Shown one piece after another: positions 24,234-36,534 of a DNA stretch of 64,000 nt. The position numbers and the translations under genes were made by a program. The stretch is taken from contig NC_039488.1 of NCBI RefSeq assembly GCF_003590095.1, positions 13,640,001 through 13,704,000 of the forward strand, given 5' to 3'. The notes under the pieces were generated by a model that saw nothing but the letters and a program-made list of their open reading frames with translations, searched no databases and was not told the origin of the DNA. Source of the DNA: Trichoplusia ni. Its lineage: Eukaryota; Arthropoda; Insecta; Lepidoptera; Noctuidae. The first letter of the stretch is position 1. Every line of letters begins with the position of its first letter.

Positions 24234-24888
24234 TTACTTTCCTCGATGAATGATCTATCTTTTTAACGTTCGGTACGAAACATTTGTTATAAATTAAAGA
24301 AAAAGTTCCTTAGTCGGTAACCAAACCCTCTAATTTTATAATATTGGTATTAAAGACCAAAAACTTGTAAAGGTAGACAACCCTGAACCGGCTTATTATT
24401 AGCGATCGAAATATTTTACGAGGTACACCAAATTTTTATTACATTTTATTCTATCGTAGTCTTAACTAATAGGATTACTTGAGGAGCATTTTATGTTTTA
24501 ATAATAAATTCTCTGCAGGCTAATGTAAGATACTTACCGTAAGAAGCGAAGTAGCTGGAGAGCTGAGTATATGACTACAATTTTCGCTAAATATTTTATT
24601 ACTAGAACAGAATTTCATTTTAGTACGTCTACGAGTACTTATATTAAGTAATAATCAATGGTTTTTTAAGTGGTTTTTATTATTTTGAAAGATTTTTTAA
24701 ATTAAATGGCGGACGGTTTTGTAATTTCTAAATGTTCTTATTCCTTAGTATGTCATGATTAAGGACTCTTGTTGGGTCTAAAATGGGCTCTACCGATAAA
24801 TAGCCAAAATGCCAAGGTTATTTTATAGCTTATTTTTAGATATAGGTAGTTCGCTCGCATAATGTTTAATTTTTAAGATGTTATGTTT
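24234..24888. other. AT-rich DNA, nothing recognised
   Basis: No gene or repeat was recognised. A donor-like CTTACG|GTAAGT on minus at about 24530-24540 has no accompanying coding frame. Confidence 0.45.
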
Positions 24889-25164
24889 TATCTCTGCCTA
24901 AAGCTGCAAGATATTCAAAATTCAGTTTCGAATGTCCGTAAAGGCGGTTTTCCCTCAGCAAGGTATCAATGTTTATCCACATTGTAATATGCATTCGCGT
25001 AGAAACCTGTAGGCAATACAGTACTGTATTGACGTCATATTATGCTGCCGTCTAGTAAACCGATTTAAAAATACCTAAGTTGTATCTATGTAAGTTTACA
25101 TAGAGTATAATGTGCTGAAGAATTTCAAACTGCAAATAAAATTGCGAGCAGATTAGACCGCTTC
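24889..25164 (+). repeat. 276-bp direct repeat, copy 1
   Basis: This segment recurs at 27716-27991 with the same length and orientation. By eye there are about 10 substitutions in 276 positions and no gaps (about 96% identity). Both copies start TATCTCTGCCTAAAGCTGC and end GCAGATTAGACCGCTTC. There are no terminal inverted repeats, no tail and no shared target duplication, and the flanks differ. It may be a fragment of an unnamed mobile element or a local duplication. Confidence 0.85.
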
Positions 25165-26241
25165 TATTGTAAACCTTTACCTTTCTAGTATTTATTACTC
25201 TTATCTACAAATAGAAGCTTCAATAAAAACAACAATTTTACAACACAATTCTAATCCAAAAATAACAAATTAAAAAATAAAAAGCACTTTTACTGACTAC
25301 AATATTTTTTCACCATCCTGACTAATCCCCAACGCAACATCATAAAAAATACCTACAAAAACTCAACCAAACTGTCAATTAAGAACATTTAGTTTACCGT
25401 GGCGAGAGCGACTTGACAAAATACCAATAACAAAAATTACAAATCTGCGACGAAAATACGTCAATATTTTTTCGCCACTTTTATTGTACAGTCAGCAATA
25501 AACGTCCACGAACACGTTTAGATCTACAAGGTCCCTTCACACAGTCAAAATACAATAACTTAGTATAAGGACTGAGCAACAAAGTAGCTTTGACACCAGG
25601 TTCCAACTGAAAACTTGCAGCATACAAAAATATAGAAGACCTTTTTAAAATTTTCTTTAAGTAGTTTTAAAAGTAAGTAAATAATATTGGGTACGTTTTT
25701 TTTCGTTAAGTCTCAAGCCCTTCTCGTAAACTTTAAACTGGTTATCTTAATCATTTTTTATTGCTGAAATAAAGGCAAATCTTCATGCCTATCAATAAAA
25801 TGAACCAAAAAGGATTCTTGCTCTCTATTGTCAGTCGATTTTCAAATTCAATTTTTTAAACATAATTTAGTATGAAGTTTTAATTTTAATTTCTGACTTT
25901 TATTACTGACCGTACCCCCAAACTGTGACCCTTCAACTGGTTTCAATTTGTGTTCAGTACTCTTTGCTCTCGCTTGCTGTGAATTTATTTTGTACAAAAC
26001 ATTTTAGTTACACGCACCTCTTAACCTTACATTACGGGGATTGTGGAACAGAGACAGCGCACTACACAGGGTTAGTGGCATCTCTTTTTCTACGACTGAC
26101 AAATATAACTTTGACAGGTAGTGGTGAGCAGTAAGTACTCCTTAGCTTCGCATTATTGAGAATGTTTTTGTACAAACATTTTTGATAAAATACTGTTCCA
26201 ATGAAGTGTCCTTCAGTTTTATACAAGTGGAGTGTTGACAG
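25165..26241. other. AT-rich DNA with a small repeat match
   Basis: No gene was found. About 26038-26066 matches, with mismatches, the unclassified repeat at 511-540. Confidence 0.4.
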
Positions 26242-26577
26242 TTGAAATATGTTATTTTATTTTACGCGGATTTCCACTTTGTTGATCCAATCCTGAAGTG
26301 GAACGAATATGATTATTTATGGGATTTTTATTGGGGAGCTCGTGCAATGTTAGACGTTACGATGGTTTCGTTTTATATAGTTGTCTTATTGCTTAAAGGA
26401 ATCGATGTTGAGGTACCATATTTATTTGCGCAACTAGAGCCATCACTGTTACGAAAGTACCTGGAAAATGGCTTACTGGAAATAGAAACTTTTGATTATT
26501 TCAGATTATTTAGTATCAAATATATAAAATTATACAGAGCAGTAGATTTTACAGCATATACTAAATATTTAAAATAA
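26242..26577 (+). other. Uncharacterised open frame, possible exon
   Basis: 111 codons are open and end in TAA. The frame enters through CAG|TTG just after an in-frame TGA, and the first ATG is internal (ATGTTAGACGTT, about 26347). The composition is hydrophobic and aromatic (many L, Y, F), with the patches KWNEYDYLWDFYWGARAML and PYLFAQLEPSLLRKYLENGL looking more protein-like than most frames here. No family was recognised. The weak TTGACAG before it could be a 3' splice site, but its pyrimidine tract is poor. At this base composition one or a few frames this long are expected by chance, so coding status is doubtful. Confidence 0.2.
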
Positions 26578-27715
26578 GGAACATTTGAATTTGATTTGAG
26601 AAAATATAGTTTTTGAGCTCTAGCACTTGCATAAAAACTGGTTCTTGAGAACAAAACCAGTGTTAACTACATCATTAGGGCGACGGCGACGTATCCGTTA
26701 CTATGGCTATTAACAAAATGGCGCAAAACGTGTCTCTGACAAAATATGGATGAGTAACGTTAATCAAGCCTTATCGGCTGTGTTTACTCAATATTGGTAG
26801 TGGTTCAGCATATGTTAATACTTCCAGCCTGTATATATGCTACAGCTTTGTATACCTAGGCCTCTTTCCACATAGGGGAAGTTTGAGTATTGATCATCAC
26901 GTTAGCTCACTGTTTGGTGGTTACAGATACCAATATTTGTAATCCAGGTGTTCTCTTGCTGTTTTTCTTCCACCGTTTATTAGTGGTAACATAGTTAATT
27001 TTATTTATATTTTCTTACTAAATATAAGTCACATCAGGGCAGGTTTCATCACGGCCAGAATAGAAAATCGTGGAAGGATTTGCCCAGCAGGGGGACACAA
27101 TGGGCTACATAAAAAAAAACAGGACGTGTCTCGCCTTAAAATGCAACCTGTACCTCGTGTAAACAAATCCGTACATAGAACCTCAGGGCCAAGTAGAGAG
27201 AGTGAAGTATAAATCACGCTGAATAGACCTGCTACGAAGGCGATGTTGTCCAGTGTTGGCTTGTATTCAAATTGATGAATGTGCACCTGCGTCTGGACAA
27301 TGCCCTGCCAAGTGTTTAGAAGGGGTTATTTTAGACAATTACAGTCTGATTGTGAAATTACTTAACTTTTTTGCTTGACAAAAATTTTGAAAGTAGATGA
27401 TCATATACCTAGACCAATAAGAATACAACATTTCTTCTTTTCGTTTGATTGAAAATAAATGGTAAAGTTCAAGATATATTTTTTTGAGAATAGAGTATTA
27501 CACATTTTTAAGTCTGCCTGGAGAACTTCTGATACAACATAGAAGAAATATAAAGCATTTTCAGATCTGATTATGGTCTCAATTCCCTCGTCAATAAAAA
27601 TAAGCACCAGAGTTTAAAGGCAAGCTGTACGGAATAAACTAATATTTCCGTATCTGTCAACACAGTTCCTGGCCGTATTTTACACAGGCTGCATAGGCAC
27701 GAAGCCAGACTCTCA
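26578..27715. other. AT-rich DNA, nothing recognised
   Basis: No supported gene or repeat. Short minus frames (27029-27286, 27401-27607) look random. Confidence 0.45.
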
Positions 27716-27991
27716 TATCTCTGCCTAAAGCTGCAAGATATTCAAAATTCAGTTTCGAATGTCCGTAAAGGCGGTTTTCCTTCAGCAAGGTATCAATGTT
27801 TATCCACATTGTAATATGCATGCGCATAGAAACCTGTAGGCAACCTGGTACTGTATTGACGTCATATTAAGCTGCCGTCTAGTAAACCGATTTAAAAATA
27901 CCTAAGTTGTATCTATATAAGTTTACATAGAGTATAATGTGCTGAAGAATTTCAAATTGCAAATAAAATTGCGAGCAGATTAGACCGCTTC
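27716..27991 (+). repeat. 276-bp direct repeat, copy 2
   Basis: Second copy of the segment at 24889-25164, same length and orientation, 2827 bp downstream. Differences are mostly single substitutions, with one four-base cluster near 27844. The high identity points to a recent duplication or to two recent insertions of one family. Confidence 0.85.
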
Positions 27992-28164
27992 GCCCGCATC
28001 GAATTCTATTTTGATATGAAATTTTCATTCGACAGAACGTTGTGCTAATCTAATCTAGCCCTAAAATAAGTTTTGAAAATTAGATCTGGAGCTTCAAGGT
28101 CTACATTCAAGAGTAAAAATGCAATTGTAGATTGATACATTAGCAATACTATTCGTTTTCTAGT

Positions 28165-28445
28165 GTGATGTGTGCACAATCGAGAGCTTTCACTCTCTGT
28201 TTCCATTACCCCATAACGCGCCTAAAGTCATAATTGTAACGTTTTGGGAGTGCATGAAAAACAGCCTCTTTAAATAAAAACTTTTCATTTTGATTTAAAC
28301 CCAATGGAACGGCAATTTAATATGACCAGATAGAGATCAAGCGCAAGACCCACACAACGTTCCAATAATTGTCGCGTGCTTTGGATCGAACTCGAGACCT
28401 TCGACTCAGGAGTCTTGAAATCCTACTGATAAGCTATCACACCCA
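28165..28445 (-). mobile_element. tRNA-derived SINE, second family
   Basis: On the minus strand a tRNA-like head is visible: an A-box-like TAGCTTATCAGTAGG (about 28421-28435), an anticodon-arm-like stretch, and the B box GAGTTCGATCC (28383-28393). The body that follows (GTGTGGGTCTTGCGCTTGATC, then TTGCCGTTCCATTGGG) matches a body I recall from lepidopteran SINEs. The downstream end is decayed, with no clear tail or target duplication. It differs from the SINE at 50637. A genuine tRNA gene is excluded by failed stem pairing and the attached body. Confidence 0.6.
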
Positions 28446-30043
28446 CCCTAAACTCAACTGCCCAATTCAAAATTCACTTTTGCTGGTGTAGTATCTGACT
28501 GTACAAAATTAAATTTTAATTTATTTCTATGGATTAATAGTGTTTACTGCATAGCTGTAAATGATCCTTCGTAAAAAGGCAAATAAGAAAAGCGCGGAAG
28601 GGTCATTCTATTAGAACTTTTCTCAGGAACGTTGTTTGATTTTCAGCTCTACTAACAAATAAATAATATTTATGTTTACGTAAGCTACAGTTCCTTTACA
28701 AAAAGTCAACATTAAACGTTCCTTTATGCCGTAGTAATCCATTTTCAGCGCTGACTTAACTTTTAAAGTGTATAAATGAGGAAACTGCAACAAGCAATTT
28801 TTCTTACTTTGCAAGCGAAAATTGGAAAAGTTGCAGTAACCGTGCAGATATAATATTTTATTTACAGTAATTGCTAACTTAGATAAACTGCCTTGAAAAG
28901 AAAGAAAGCAAAGCGAGTGAATTATGAGTCATAGTGCCGTGTTTTACCTGTGTAAGTAAAGGTGCTGCGGAGGTCGTTTTATACAAAATGCAGTGTTCAA
29001 TTCAATCTGGTAGACTTATATTATGGTGATTCTTAAATCATTTAGAAAGCAGTTGTGTAAGTAAGGCCTTTTGAAAGAAGAAGATGATTGCATCGACAAG
29101 ATATATCTGTCAATCTGTATCTAACTCTGAGTTTAAATAATACGGCTAAAGTTTTGAATGGAAGCTGAAGTTTTAAATTGAAACCTACTTGGTGCATCTA
29201 AATAGTGTTTAAGCGAGATGTTTGAAGACAGAGTTAATCATATTTTTTCTTGTTATCTTTTCAGACTAATGATCGAATTTTTTTAGGAGTAATTACATCA
29301 TAATACGTATATTATCGTGAATATATTAGCAACATAATTTATTACAGTACATACAAATTCAGCAAATGTTGTTCTGAAAATATTTTCAGTTCTATACAAG
29401 GCCAGCACCACTTTTGGGGCCAATAAGCAACCATTTTAAACAACATTTCACAGTGAACCAACGTAACAACCACGTATTGTATTAAAAAATCCGAATTAAT
29501 TTTATTTGCAAGAATCACGTATGTATGCGTACCGCGTTTATAATTTATCCAAAATAACTTAACATTTTGATCAGCAGTTCCCATTTACTCGATACAAACA
29601 CTTTTGATAAACAACGTTTCCGATAACAACAAATTGACAATCAATTAAAATCGAATCGCTTATCAGAAGTTGAGTGGGAATCGAATGATCTGTCAACACC
29701 ATCCCGGCTGTTCAATACTCCCACTTTAATTTTTAATTCGTTACTCGTCGATGCAATTCGCAATATTCGTTTCCAATAATGTAACGTTTTGCAATAATAA
29801 TTACGGCGCCAATGAGGCCAGCATCCCGAAATGAAAATGGAATTAATGTAAACGAAATGAAAATATCTCTGATAATTGTCATGTTCGTATTTAATTGTTT
29901 TATTTATTTAAAATGACTCCCGCAGTGAGGCATTTCGACTGACAATAATCCTGAATGGAGTTAAACAACACCAAATGTCACGAAAATCTTTATTTTAAAT
30001 CTCGTTAAGTTATTAAGAAATCTTCTCAACATTGAACTTAAAA
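28446..30043. other. AT-rich DNA, nothing recognised
   Basis: No supported gene, RNA or repeat. A moderately conserved-looking patch near 29640-29850 has no recognisable content. Confidence 0.45.
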
Positions 30044-30418
30044 TGTTCTAGTGGCTAAGCTAAAACTAAACAAGTTCGATCACAAGTTAAGCTACTCTTG
30101 ATACGGTTGGTCCGTGGATGGGTGACCATCTAGGTCATAACGACTTCCTCCGTGTTTCGAAAGACACGTTAAATTGTGTCTTCCGGCCATTATTGAAATA
30201 TAAAACAGTCGCTACGGTTAGTCAGCAAGCAGACAGTCTGACAACCAGTCAAATTAAGGGGTATCGTGATGCCCAGGTAACTGAGTTTACGAGTTCAGAT
30301 AGGCAGTCGCTCCTTATAAAAACCGGTACTTAGCTGAATCCAATTCGACTGGAAGGCGACCTTTAACAACTACGATGGGGTATCGTACTTAGGAAAAGCC
30401 TACGATGCTGATGATTAA
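30044..30418 (+). mobile_element. 5S-rRNA-derived SINE, plus copy
   Basis: The head (about 30072-30132) aligns with 5S rRNA: TTCGATCACAAGTTAAGC corresponds to the 5S box-A region, and GGTTGGTCCGTGGATGGGTG followed by ACC corresponds to the box-C region, the internal polymerase III promoter. The body continues TCCTCCGTGTTTCGAAAGAC, then GCCCAGGTAACTGAGTTTACG, AGGCAGTCGCTCCTTATAAA and ends GATGCTGATGATTA, a (GAT)-type tail. A short non-5S leader (TTCTAGTGGCTAAGC) precedes the head, as in the minus copy. It is probably inactive from substitutions. The long open frame inside is not a gene. Confidence 0.75.
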
Positions 30419-30764
30419 AATATCTGCTGAATTGTTTAACAAGTGAAGTATAAACAGAAACTACTGTTTTCTATCAATTACGTCATGTTGCAAATAACAT
30501 ACCGATCATTGGTTTCACGTCCCACTAACTTCCTGAAATGAAGTTGATCTTGGCAACATGCCATGCCAGAAGAATCGTATAAAGTTTGCGATAGCAATTG
30601 TTTGCCGTATGTTCTCTAATATCACTTGCGACAAGCTTTGCCATACTAATGGTTAATTTCGACGCTCTCACTTCCACTCAAGCCATTAAAGTTACTTCTA
30701 TGAGAAGTAATGTGAACTTGGGTTTCGTCAGAGCGCTAGACATTTCGACAAAAGTATACTTTTT

Positions 30765-31060
30765 CATCAGCATAGCCTTTTCCCAACTATGTTGGGGTCA
30801 GCTTTCAGTCTCACCAGAAGTGGCTAAGTTCCTGTGTTTTACAAGGCGCGACTGCCTATCTGATACGGTCAACCCAATTACTCCACCATACCAGCTAGTT
30901 GTCAAAAAAGAAAAGACCCACAAATTAAACGTGTCTTCTGAAACAAGGGGGTACTTGTTATGACGTATATAGTTATTCACCCATCTCTGGACTGTCTGTA
31001 TCAAGCGTAGCTTAAACGGTGATCGATCAAATTGTATAGTTCTAGCTTAGTCACGAGCGG
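30765..31060 (-). mobile_element. 5S-rRNA-derived SINE, minus copy
   Basis: This belongs to the same family as 30044-30418 in the opposite orientation, about 350 bp away. On the minus strand the leader (CTCGTGACTAAGCTAGAAC) is followed by a 5S-like head containing TTTAAGCTACGCTTGATAC and GAGATGGGTGAA, then the body, ending GGCTATGCTGATG. The central body is shorter and diverged. The 121-codon open frame overlapping this region on plus is a by-product of the repeat. Confidence 0.75.
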
Positions 31061-34000
31061 TTTAAAAAACAACATTACTACACTTTCATAACCACACACT
31101 CCGGAGGAGTGAGTTGGAGTTCAGTTCGCCGAAGCCTTTAATAGCCATATTTTCGACGATCCCACTTGCACGACTGAACGTGTTTGCGAAACATTGGGCG
31201 AATGCATGTCAAAGACCACACGCCACGCTCTCGTGGGTAATATCGCGGTGTATTAAGCAATGATGGTGTTGTTTACGGCTGCTGTTGTGATTTTAGCGCT
31301 CAAAGCTTTACGTGTTCAAGATTTAACGGTTTACTGACGGGGTTTGTGGTGTTAAGGCTGGTCAGCTACACTGCATGCTGTTGTTCTAGTTTCGGTTTAG
31401 AAAATGAAGTTTAAAATAAACAATGTATATGTGGAATATAATAAACCTTAGATAAGATACATTGTGTAATGACATAATATGGTGAGTACGTAGACATATA
31501 CGAATAATTAAGCCACAATTGTATTTTTTTATGAAACTCTTACAATGTGTCCTAATATCGAATCGATCAATAAAGTATATCATTCACCTTTGTTTCCTTT
31601 CCATGCAACGAATGGTGAAGCAGCAAACCTCATCAATTTTAATTTAGACGATCCCTCACTAAAGCGCGTTCTGTATTTCCATGATGTATGACGTAGGCAT
31701 ATAATTTATCATAAGCCATAAATAATGCAGTATTATTTACAAGGGAGCCCATAATGCCATGGTTTTGTTGAACGTGTTATTTCACGAAGAACTGCGATCA
31801 GTCACGTTTGCTGACAGGATGTAATATCGACTAGTTGCCGTCCTAGTTTTCAGTACAGTTTTCCATTGCATCGCCCACGTGGCTCGAGATGATATTTGAT
31901 ACTTTGGAAATAAGTTACAAGAAATTACGGAAAAGCTTGATTTCTTGTGTGTATGTTTGTAAAATAACTGGGCTGATTTAACAATTGTTTTACCACTTTA
32001 GTCGTAAAGCTGCATTCTCCAGGACTGACCTAGGCTATACCACGCTATTATTAATGAAGCAGAGCTATAATAAATATTACAATAAGTGGAAGATATCATG
32101 TATGACGAAATTATTCCACTTAAAAAATCTTTAGGTTCACTCACTACAAAGAGTGTTACGGAACTAAAACAAAGGTTATCTTCATAACTATCAGAACTCA
32201 ATTACATATGAGCTATTCTTCATCACTTTAATCAAAAACTTCTAGATTGACTTTTTCAAAAGACAATTAGTTCTTGTTTAAAACTAAGAATCCACACATT
32301 ACTCTCTTCAAGAACTAAGGGAAGTTCTTTCTCTGTACCTAAAACAAATACGTAGGAAACTTTTTTAATCGAACGTTCTGCTCTACAGATGGTACAAATA
32401 TACATGTAGAAGAAAATGTTCAGCAATTGCAGCTTTTATGGAAATTGCGCAGAATATTGCGGGCCCAATAATAGCTTTCGTTCAAGTCTGGAACGTGTTA
32501 GGTACCGCCGCCCGCGACGCGAATGAACTGAAAAGATATCTGCGCCCTTACCGTGACCCTTTCAAAACAGGAGCAATGCTTCTGAGGAAGCAGGATGCCG
32601 ATACCGCAGTGTAGAATGGCGTCTCAATTTTAGAACTTCAAAAGATTGCTTTTAGAGCTCATGATACAGGCATTCAGCATTCTGAACGCTTATGTTTGGT
32701 GAAGGTAGATACCGATATTGCTGTTTTGTTTCAGCGTGAATTGATAGCGGTATCGGTTTGCGAAATGCGGAAGTTGGTTCACTGTATTTTGCTTGTTTTT
32801 GTGTTTATTGTTTAATTTTGTGTGGTGTTCCTCAGGGTTGCGTTGTTGGGCCATTTCTTTTCCAGTTACTGATTTTTTTTTTAACTTTTTAACCCACCAC
32901 CCCCTCAGCTCATGATTGAAGACTTAAGATAAATACGATTGAGTAAAAAGTTAAAACATTTAATTAATTATGAATAGTAATCACGAAAGTTACAGTAAAA
33001 TCTGTGTAAGTAGTTATATTCCTTAGCTGTACACTTAGGTTAGCTTTAAAAGTGATGTGCTTAAACAATCCTCCGCAAAGCTTGCGTAACACTATTGTCA
33101 TTTAGGAGCAAGTTACATACGGAGACAATCCGTTTGTACGACACTACCCCGTTTTAAACGAAAATTTATTTTATTCAGCCAACAAACATTTATGTAAGAG
33201 TCGTTTAGCATACAAGTACTACACTTAATCTCAATAAATTAGAGAGAAACTTGGTCAATTGCGTTTAGGTTGCAAGTCTGGAAGGACTATGAAGTTTAGG
33301 TTGAACATAAAGGAAGTAACTTCTGGCTAACAACGTAAAGCTAAAACGTATGACTGTAAATTATGATATCCAGATATTATACTATGTACTGCTAAGAAAC
33401 AATTCTTAATAGTCCCAAAATAAGAAAATTTGATTTTCGCTATAGTAACGACTAAATTAAAAATACACGAAAAGAAATTCATAAAATACTGATTCCCTAA
33501 AACAATGGGTAAGACGATCAACTTTACCGAGAGAAATAAAAATTCGAGCATAATTTAAAGAAGCACTTGACAAATGAAACGTCAAATATTTCGTCGTAAT
33601 TCTCGGCGTAAAGCTCAGTCATAGAACAATCTGTTTTAAATTGTTTCTTTTAGAAACACAAGCTGATTAGGAATCTTTTTTTGGAATATGATAGCGGGAA
33701 TTGGGTCATAACACTTGAGAAGACTGATTGTTTTAAGATCTCTTGTCTATATTTAGCGGAAGCGCGGATACATTTTTGGGTTAGTCTAATTAATTATTGA
33801 GAGGAAAGTTAACTAGATCATGCTGATTGTTTATCAGTCTTTTGCTGCATTTCACTTTGATATGTTCCGATTTCTCTTTTTGATTATTTTATCCATATCT
33901 TCCATGACGTCATCTAACAATGTGTATGCAGTAGAGATTATACCCTAAATCGGAAATATCTCTTTCCATCACATTACTTGTTTGCTCTGCATGGCGGCGC

Positions 34001-35074
34001 CTGCCAATAACAGCTTCGGTCGCATTTTGCATGATGCATTAGGATCGTTTAGAATTTCACCACCAATAGTGACGAAGGCAGATATTATCAACCATCTTAA
34101 AATAGAACCGAGGAACAAACATTTTTCATCAGTACGTCAGTAAGTATCGATCTGAACAAACGAATAAACTATCCACATTTTCATTTTTTTTCTAAAACCT
34201 GTAAAATATCAACTGGAAGAGAATAAGATTAAAATTCGAAAGGAAAATAATGAGATAATATTTGGGAGTCTTATTATAAAACTTTTGCCGATTCGCCATC
34301 TTTTAAAATTAACCGTGAAACACACTTGTGATTAAAGATTGAATAAGATAAATACAAATAGAATACACAGTAGGTACCTACTAATCAACAGCAAGTTCAA
34401 ATTGGAGGCTAAACTAAGCCCCGTAAGATAGAACCATTAAAAGAAAAGCCATCCAACAAGCATTGCTCACAATGCCTCGCATTAAGGAAGTTGCCTCGCT
34501 ATCGCTTCTCCACTACTCGTTATGGTTAATGGTCTAATGGCTAAGAGCTTCGATAAACACAAAAGGCCCTCGTTAGCCGGCGGGTCAAGGGCTTGCAGAA
34601 ACAGTGCTCCGTGACCCTACTCGTAGGGTAAACGTCGGAAAACTATCGGCAGCTGAGATTCTTTGAATAGATTTTGTGAATATGACGTCAGTTTAGTTAT
34701 TTCCGGTAACTTTATTACAGTTTATGACACTTTATCCATTTTCGTATACTAAAGTGCTATCTTAAATACATAGCGGACGTAATAAAACATTCGACAAAAA
34801 ACAACAATCATTAAACAAAAACATAAACAAAAGATCTTGCATAGATGTAATACTTATCGATGTTACAGGAAAAGCCTCTTCTTACACTCATAAAGAATTG
34901 ACATAAATCCCCAAAGGCAGAAGTAAACACGGTGACATTACTGGCATGTTCGCTGCCAAAGTAAACGGAAAGAAGCTTGTTGCTAATGGAAAGCAATCAG
35001 TGACCACCAATCGCTCGCAAAAAATCTTGAGATCACTTTCATTACTTCTCCCTTTTTTGCAATATTCACTTGTA
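31061..35074. other. Mostly AT-rich DNA with two GC-richer patches
   Basis: Patches at 31090-31360 and 32450-32640 are GC-richer than their surroundings and may be repeat fragments or conserved non-coding DNA, but no family was recognised. A sequence at about 34518-34600 (TGGTCTAATGGCTAAG) resembles a tRNA A box without a convincing B box. No gene was found. Confidence 0.35.
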
Positions 35075-35305
35075 TCTACCATACTAATATATAAAGCTGA
35101 AGAGTTTGTTTGTTTGTTTGATCAGATCAGGAACTACTGGTTCGATTTGAAAAATTCCAATAGACCATTTATCAAGGAAGGCTATAGGCTATATAACATC
35201 ACGCTGCGATTAATAGGAGCGAAGATATAATGAAAAATGTGGAAAAGACGATGAAAAGAAGTGGAAAAATCTAACCACGTGGACGAAGTCGCGAGCAATA
35301 GCTAG
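35075..35305 (+). mobile_element. Non-autonomous Helitron, second family, copy
   Basis: It contains the 5' block ATACTAATATATAAAGCTGAAG, the conserved interior (GGCTATAGGCTATATAACATC, AATAGGAGCGAAGAT) and the 3' hairpin GTGGACGAAGTCGCGAGC, ending CTAG before T (35306). The very 5' end is slightly altered (CTACCATACTAAT), so the exact start is uncertain by a few bases. Confidence 0.75.
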
Positions 35306-35930
35306 TTCCGTATAAAAACAAAACATAATCGTGTTTGTTCTATTCTTCAGAAGGTAAACCAATATTAAAGTAGAGTTGGCTTTATATTCTACGTCCCTGT
35401 ATCTACCGTTCACTTGCTGTTATTCGAACCATTTTTGCCAATATCAGCTTTTGCGCAAGACAATACAAAATGTTTAGATCCACTTTAAATTGAGCTATCT
35501 AAAGCATTTCGTTCGCGTGTATTATGATCCGTTTTCAATATCGCCGGAATATGCTCTTGTATGGAATATTGCAGGGGCATTTTTATTTTGTACATATTTT
35601 GTTGGTTTTATTTGGAAACCAAGTTAAATTCTTCACGAGTAATACTAAATTGTTTTTGAGCAATGCCAATTAGGTCACTTAGTAATACGACACTTGTCTT
35701 TTCGTCAGTTGTTTATTGTTTATCTTCTACGAATTCTGTAAATACGTTTGTTCCTGAAAATACGAGTAGGTTCAAGTCCTGTAAAAACGTTTCCATTATT
35801 CTCGGGTTGCTCCCTAAAATCCTTGTGCTAATAGCTTTTCTTTTCCTCGAAATGTTGATTATATTTACGATGCTAACTTATCTGACAAAAAGACACAATA
35901 GTCCTTATCGATATGAGTTATCTATACTAA
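35306..35930. other. Spacer between two same-direction Helitrons
   Basis: 625 bp of AT-rich DNA. A 96-codon plus frame (35663-35953) begins at ATG but shows no family and runs into the next Helitron, so it is not supported as a gene. Confidence 0.45.
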
Positions 35931-36141
35931 TATATAAATGTTCGTTTGTTTGAACGCACTAATCTCAGGAACTACTGGGTCGAATTGAAAAAATATTTTT
36001 GTGTTGAATAGACCTTTTATCAGGGAAGGCTATAGGCTATATAACATCACGCTGCGACTAAAAGGAGCAAAGATACAATGGAAAATGTGGAAAAAACGGG
36101 GAAATTCTAACCACGTGGACGAAGTCGCGGGCAACAGCTAG
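35931..36141 (+). mobile_element. Non-autonomous Helitron, second family, 211 bp
   Basis: It starts TCTATACTAATATATAAATG after A (35930) and ends GGGCAACAGCTAG before T (36142), with the hairpin GGACGAAGTCGCGGG before the end. It has the same orientation as 35075-35305 and shares its interior. The hallmark A|T junctions are intact. Confidence 0.8.
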
Positions 36142-36534
36142 TTGTATATAATGGTCCCACAGGGTTTAAAGATAACCCTCATCCCTTGATACACATCATG
36201 TCGATCGAGCATACCTTCATGTAAAATCGTAACATTAGGCGCGGTGTTGACCGGTTTTTCATCATTACTATTCAAGGCATAGCGCAATCCTCACACCGCA
36301 GACATTTGTATTCCGGGTACAAGCAGACAAATAAGTTAAATAACTTTTTGCGGGGATGGCGCACTCAATGTGGTTTACGATGAGCTGTCAGATATTTCGG
36401 ATTGAGGTGTTAAAATGGAGAGCCCATTTTAATTCGGGAAGGATTTGGAATTCCGATCAGTAGTTTTTACGGTCTTGTTTTTTTTTTTAATAAAGCCTAT
36501 TCCCTATACCTTTAGGTCTAAACGTTTCCAATAA
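36142..36534. other. Short unassigned stretch
   Basis: A moderately GC-rich patch at 36230-36440 precedes the open frame below. It may belong to the same retroelement remnant, but no motif was recognised. Confidence 0.3.

Noticed and set aside
28370..28445. Possible tRNA gene on the minus strand
   Set aside because: The B box and A box are present, but the cloverleaf fails and a SINE body follows.
30072..30132. Possible 5S rRNA gene
   Set aside because: Only the middle of 5S is recognisable. The ends that form helix I are missing and a SINE body is attached.
30598..30963. 121-codon plus-strand open frame
   Set aside because: Its second half is the reverse of a 5S-SINE body. It starts at a non-ATG codon and the first half has no family resemblance.
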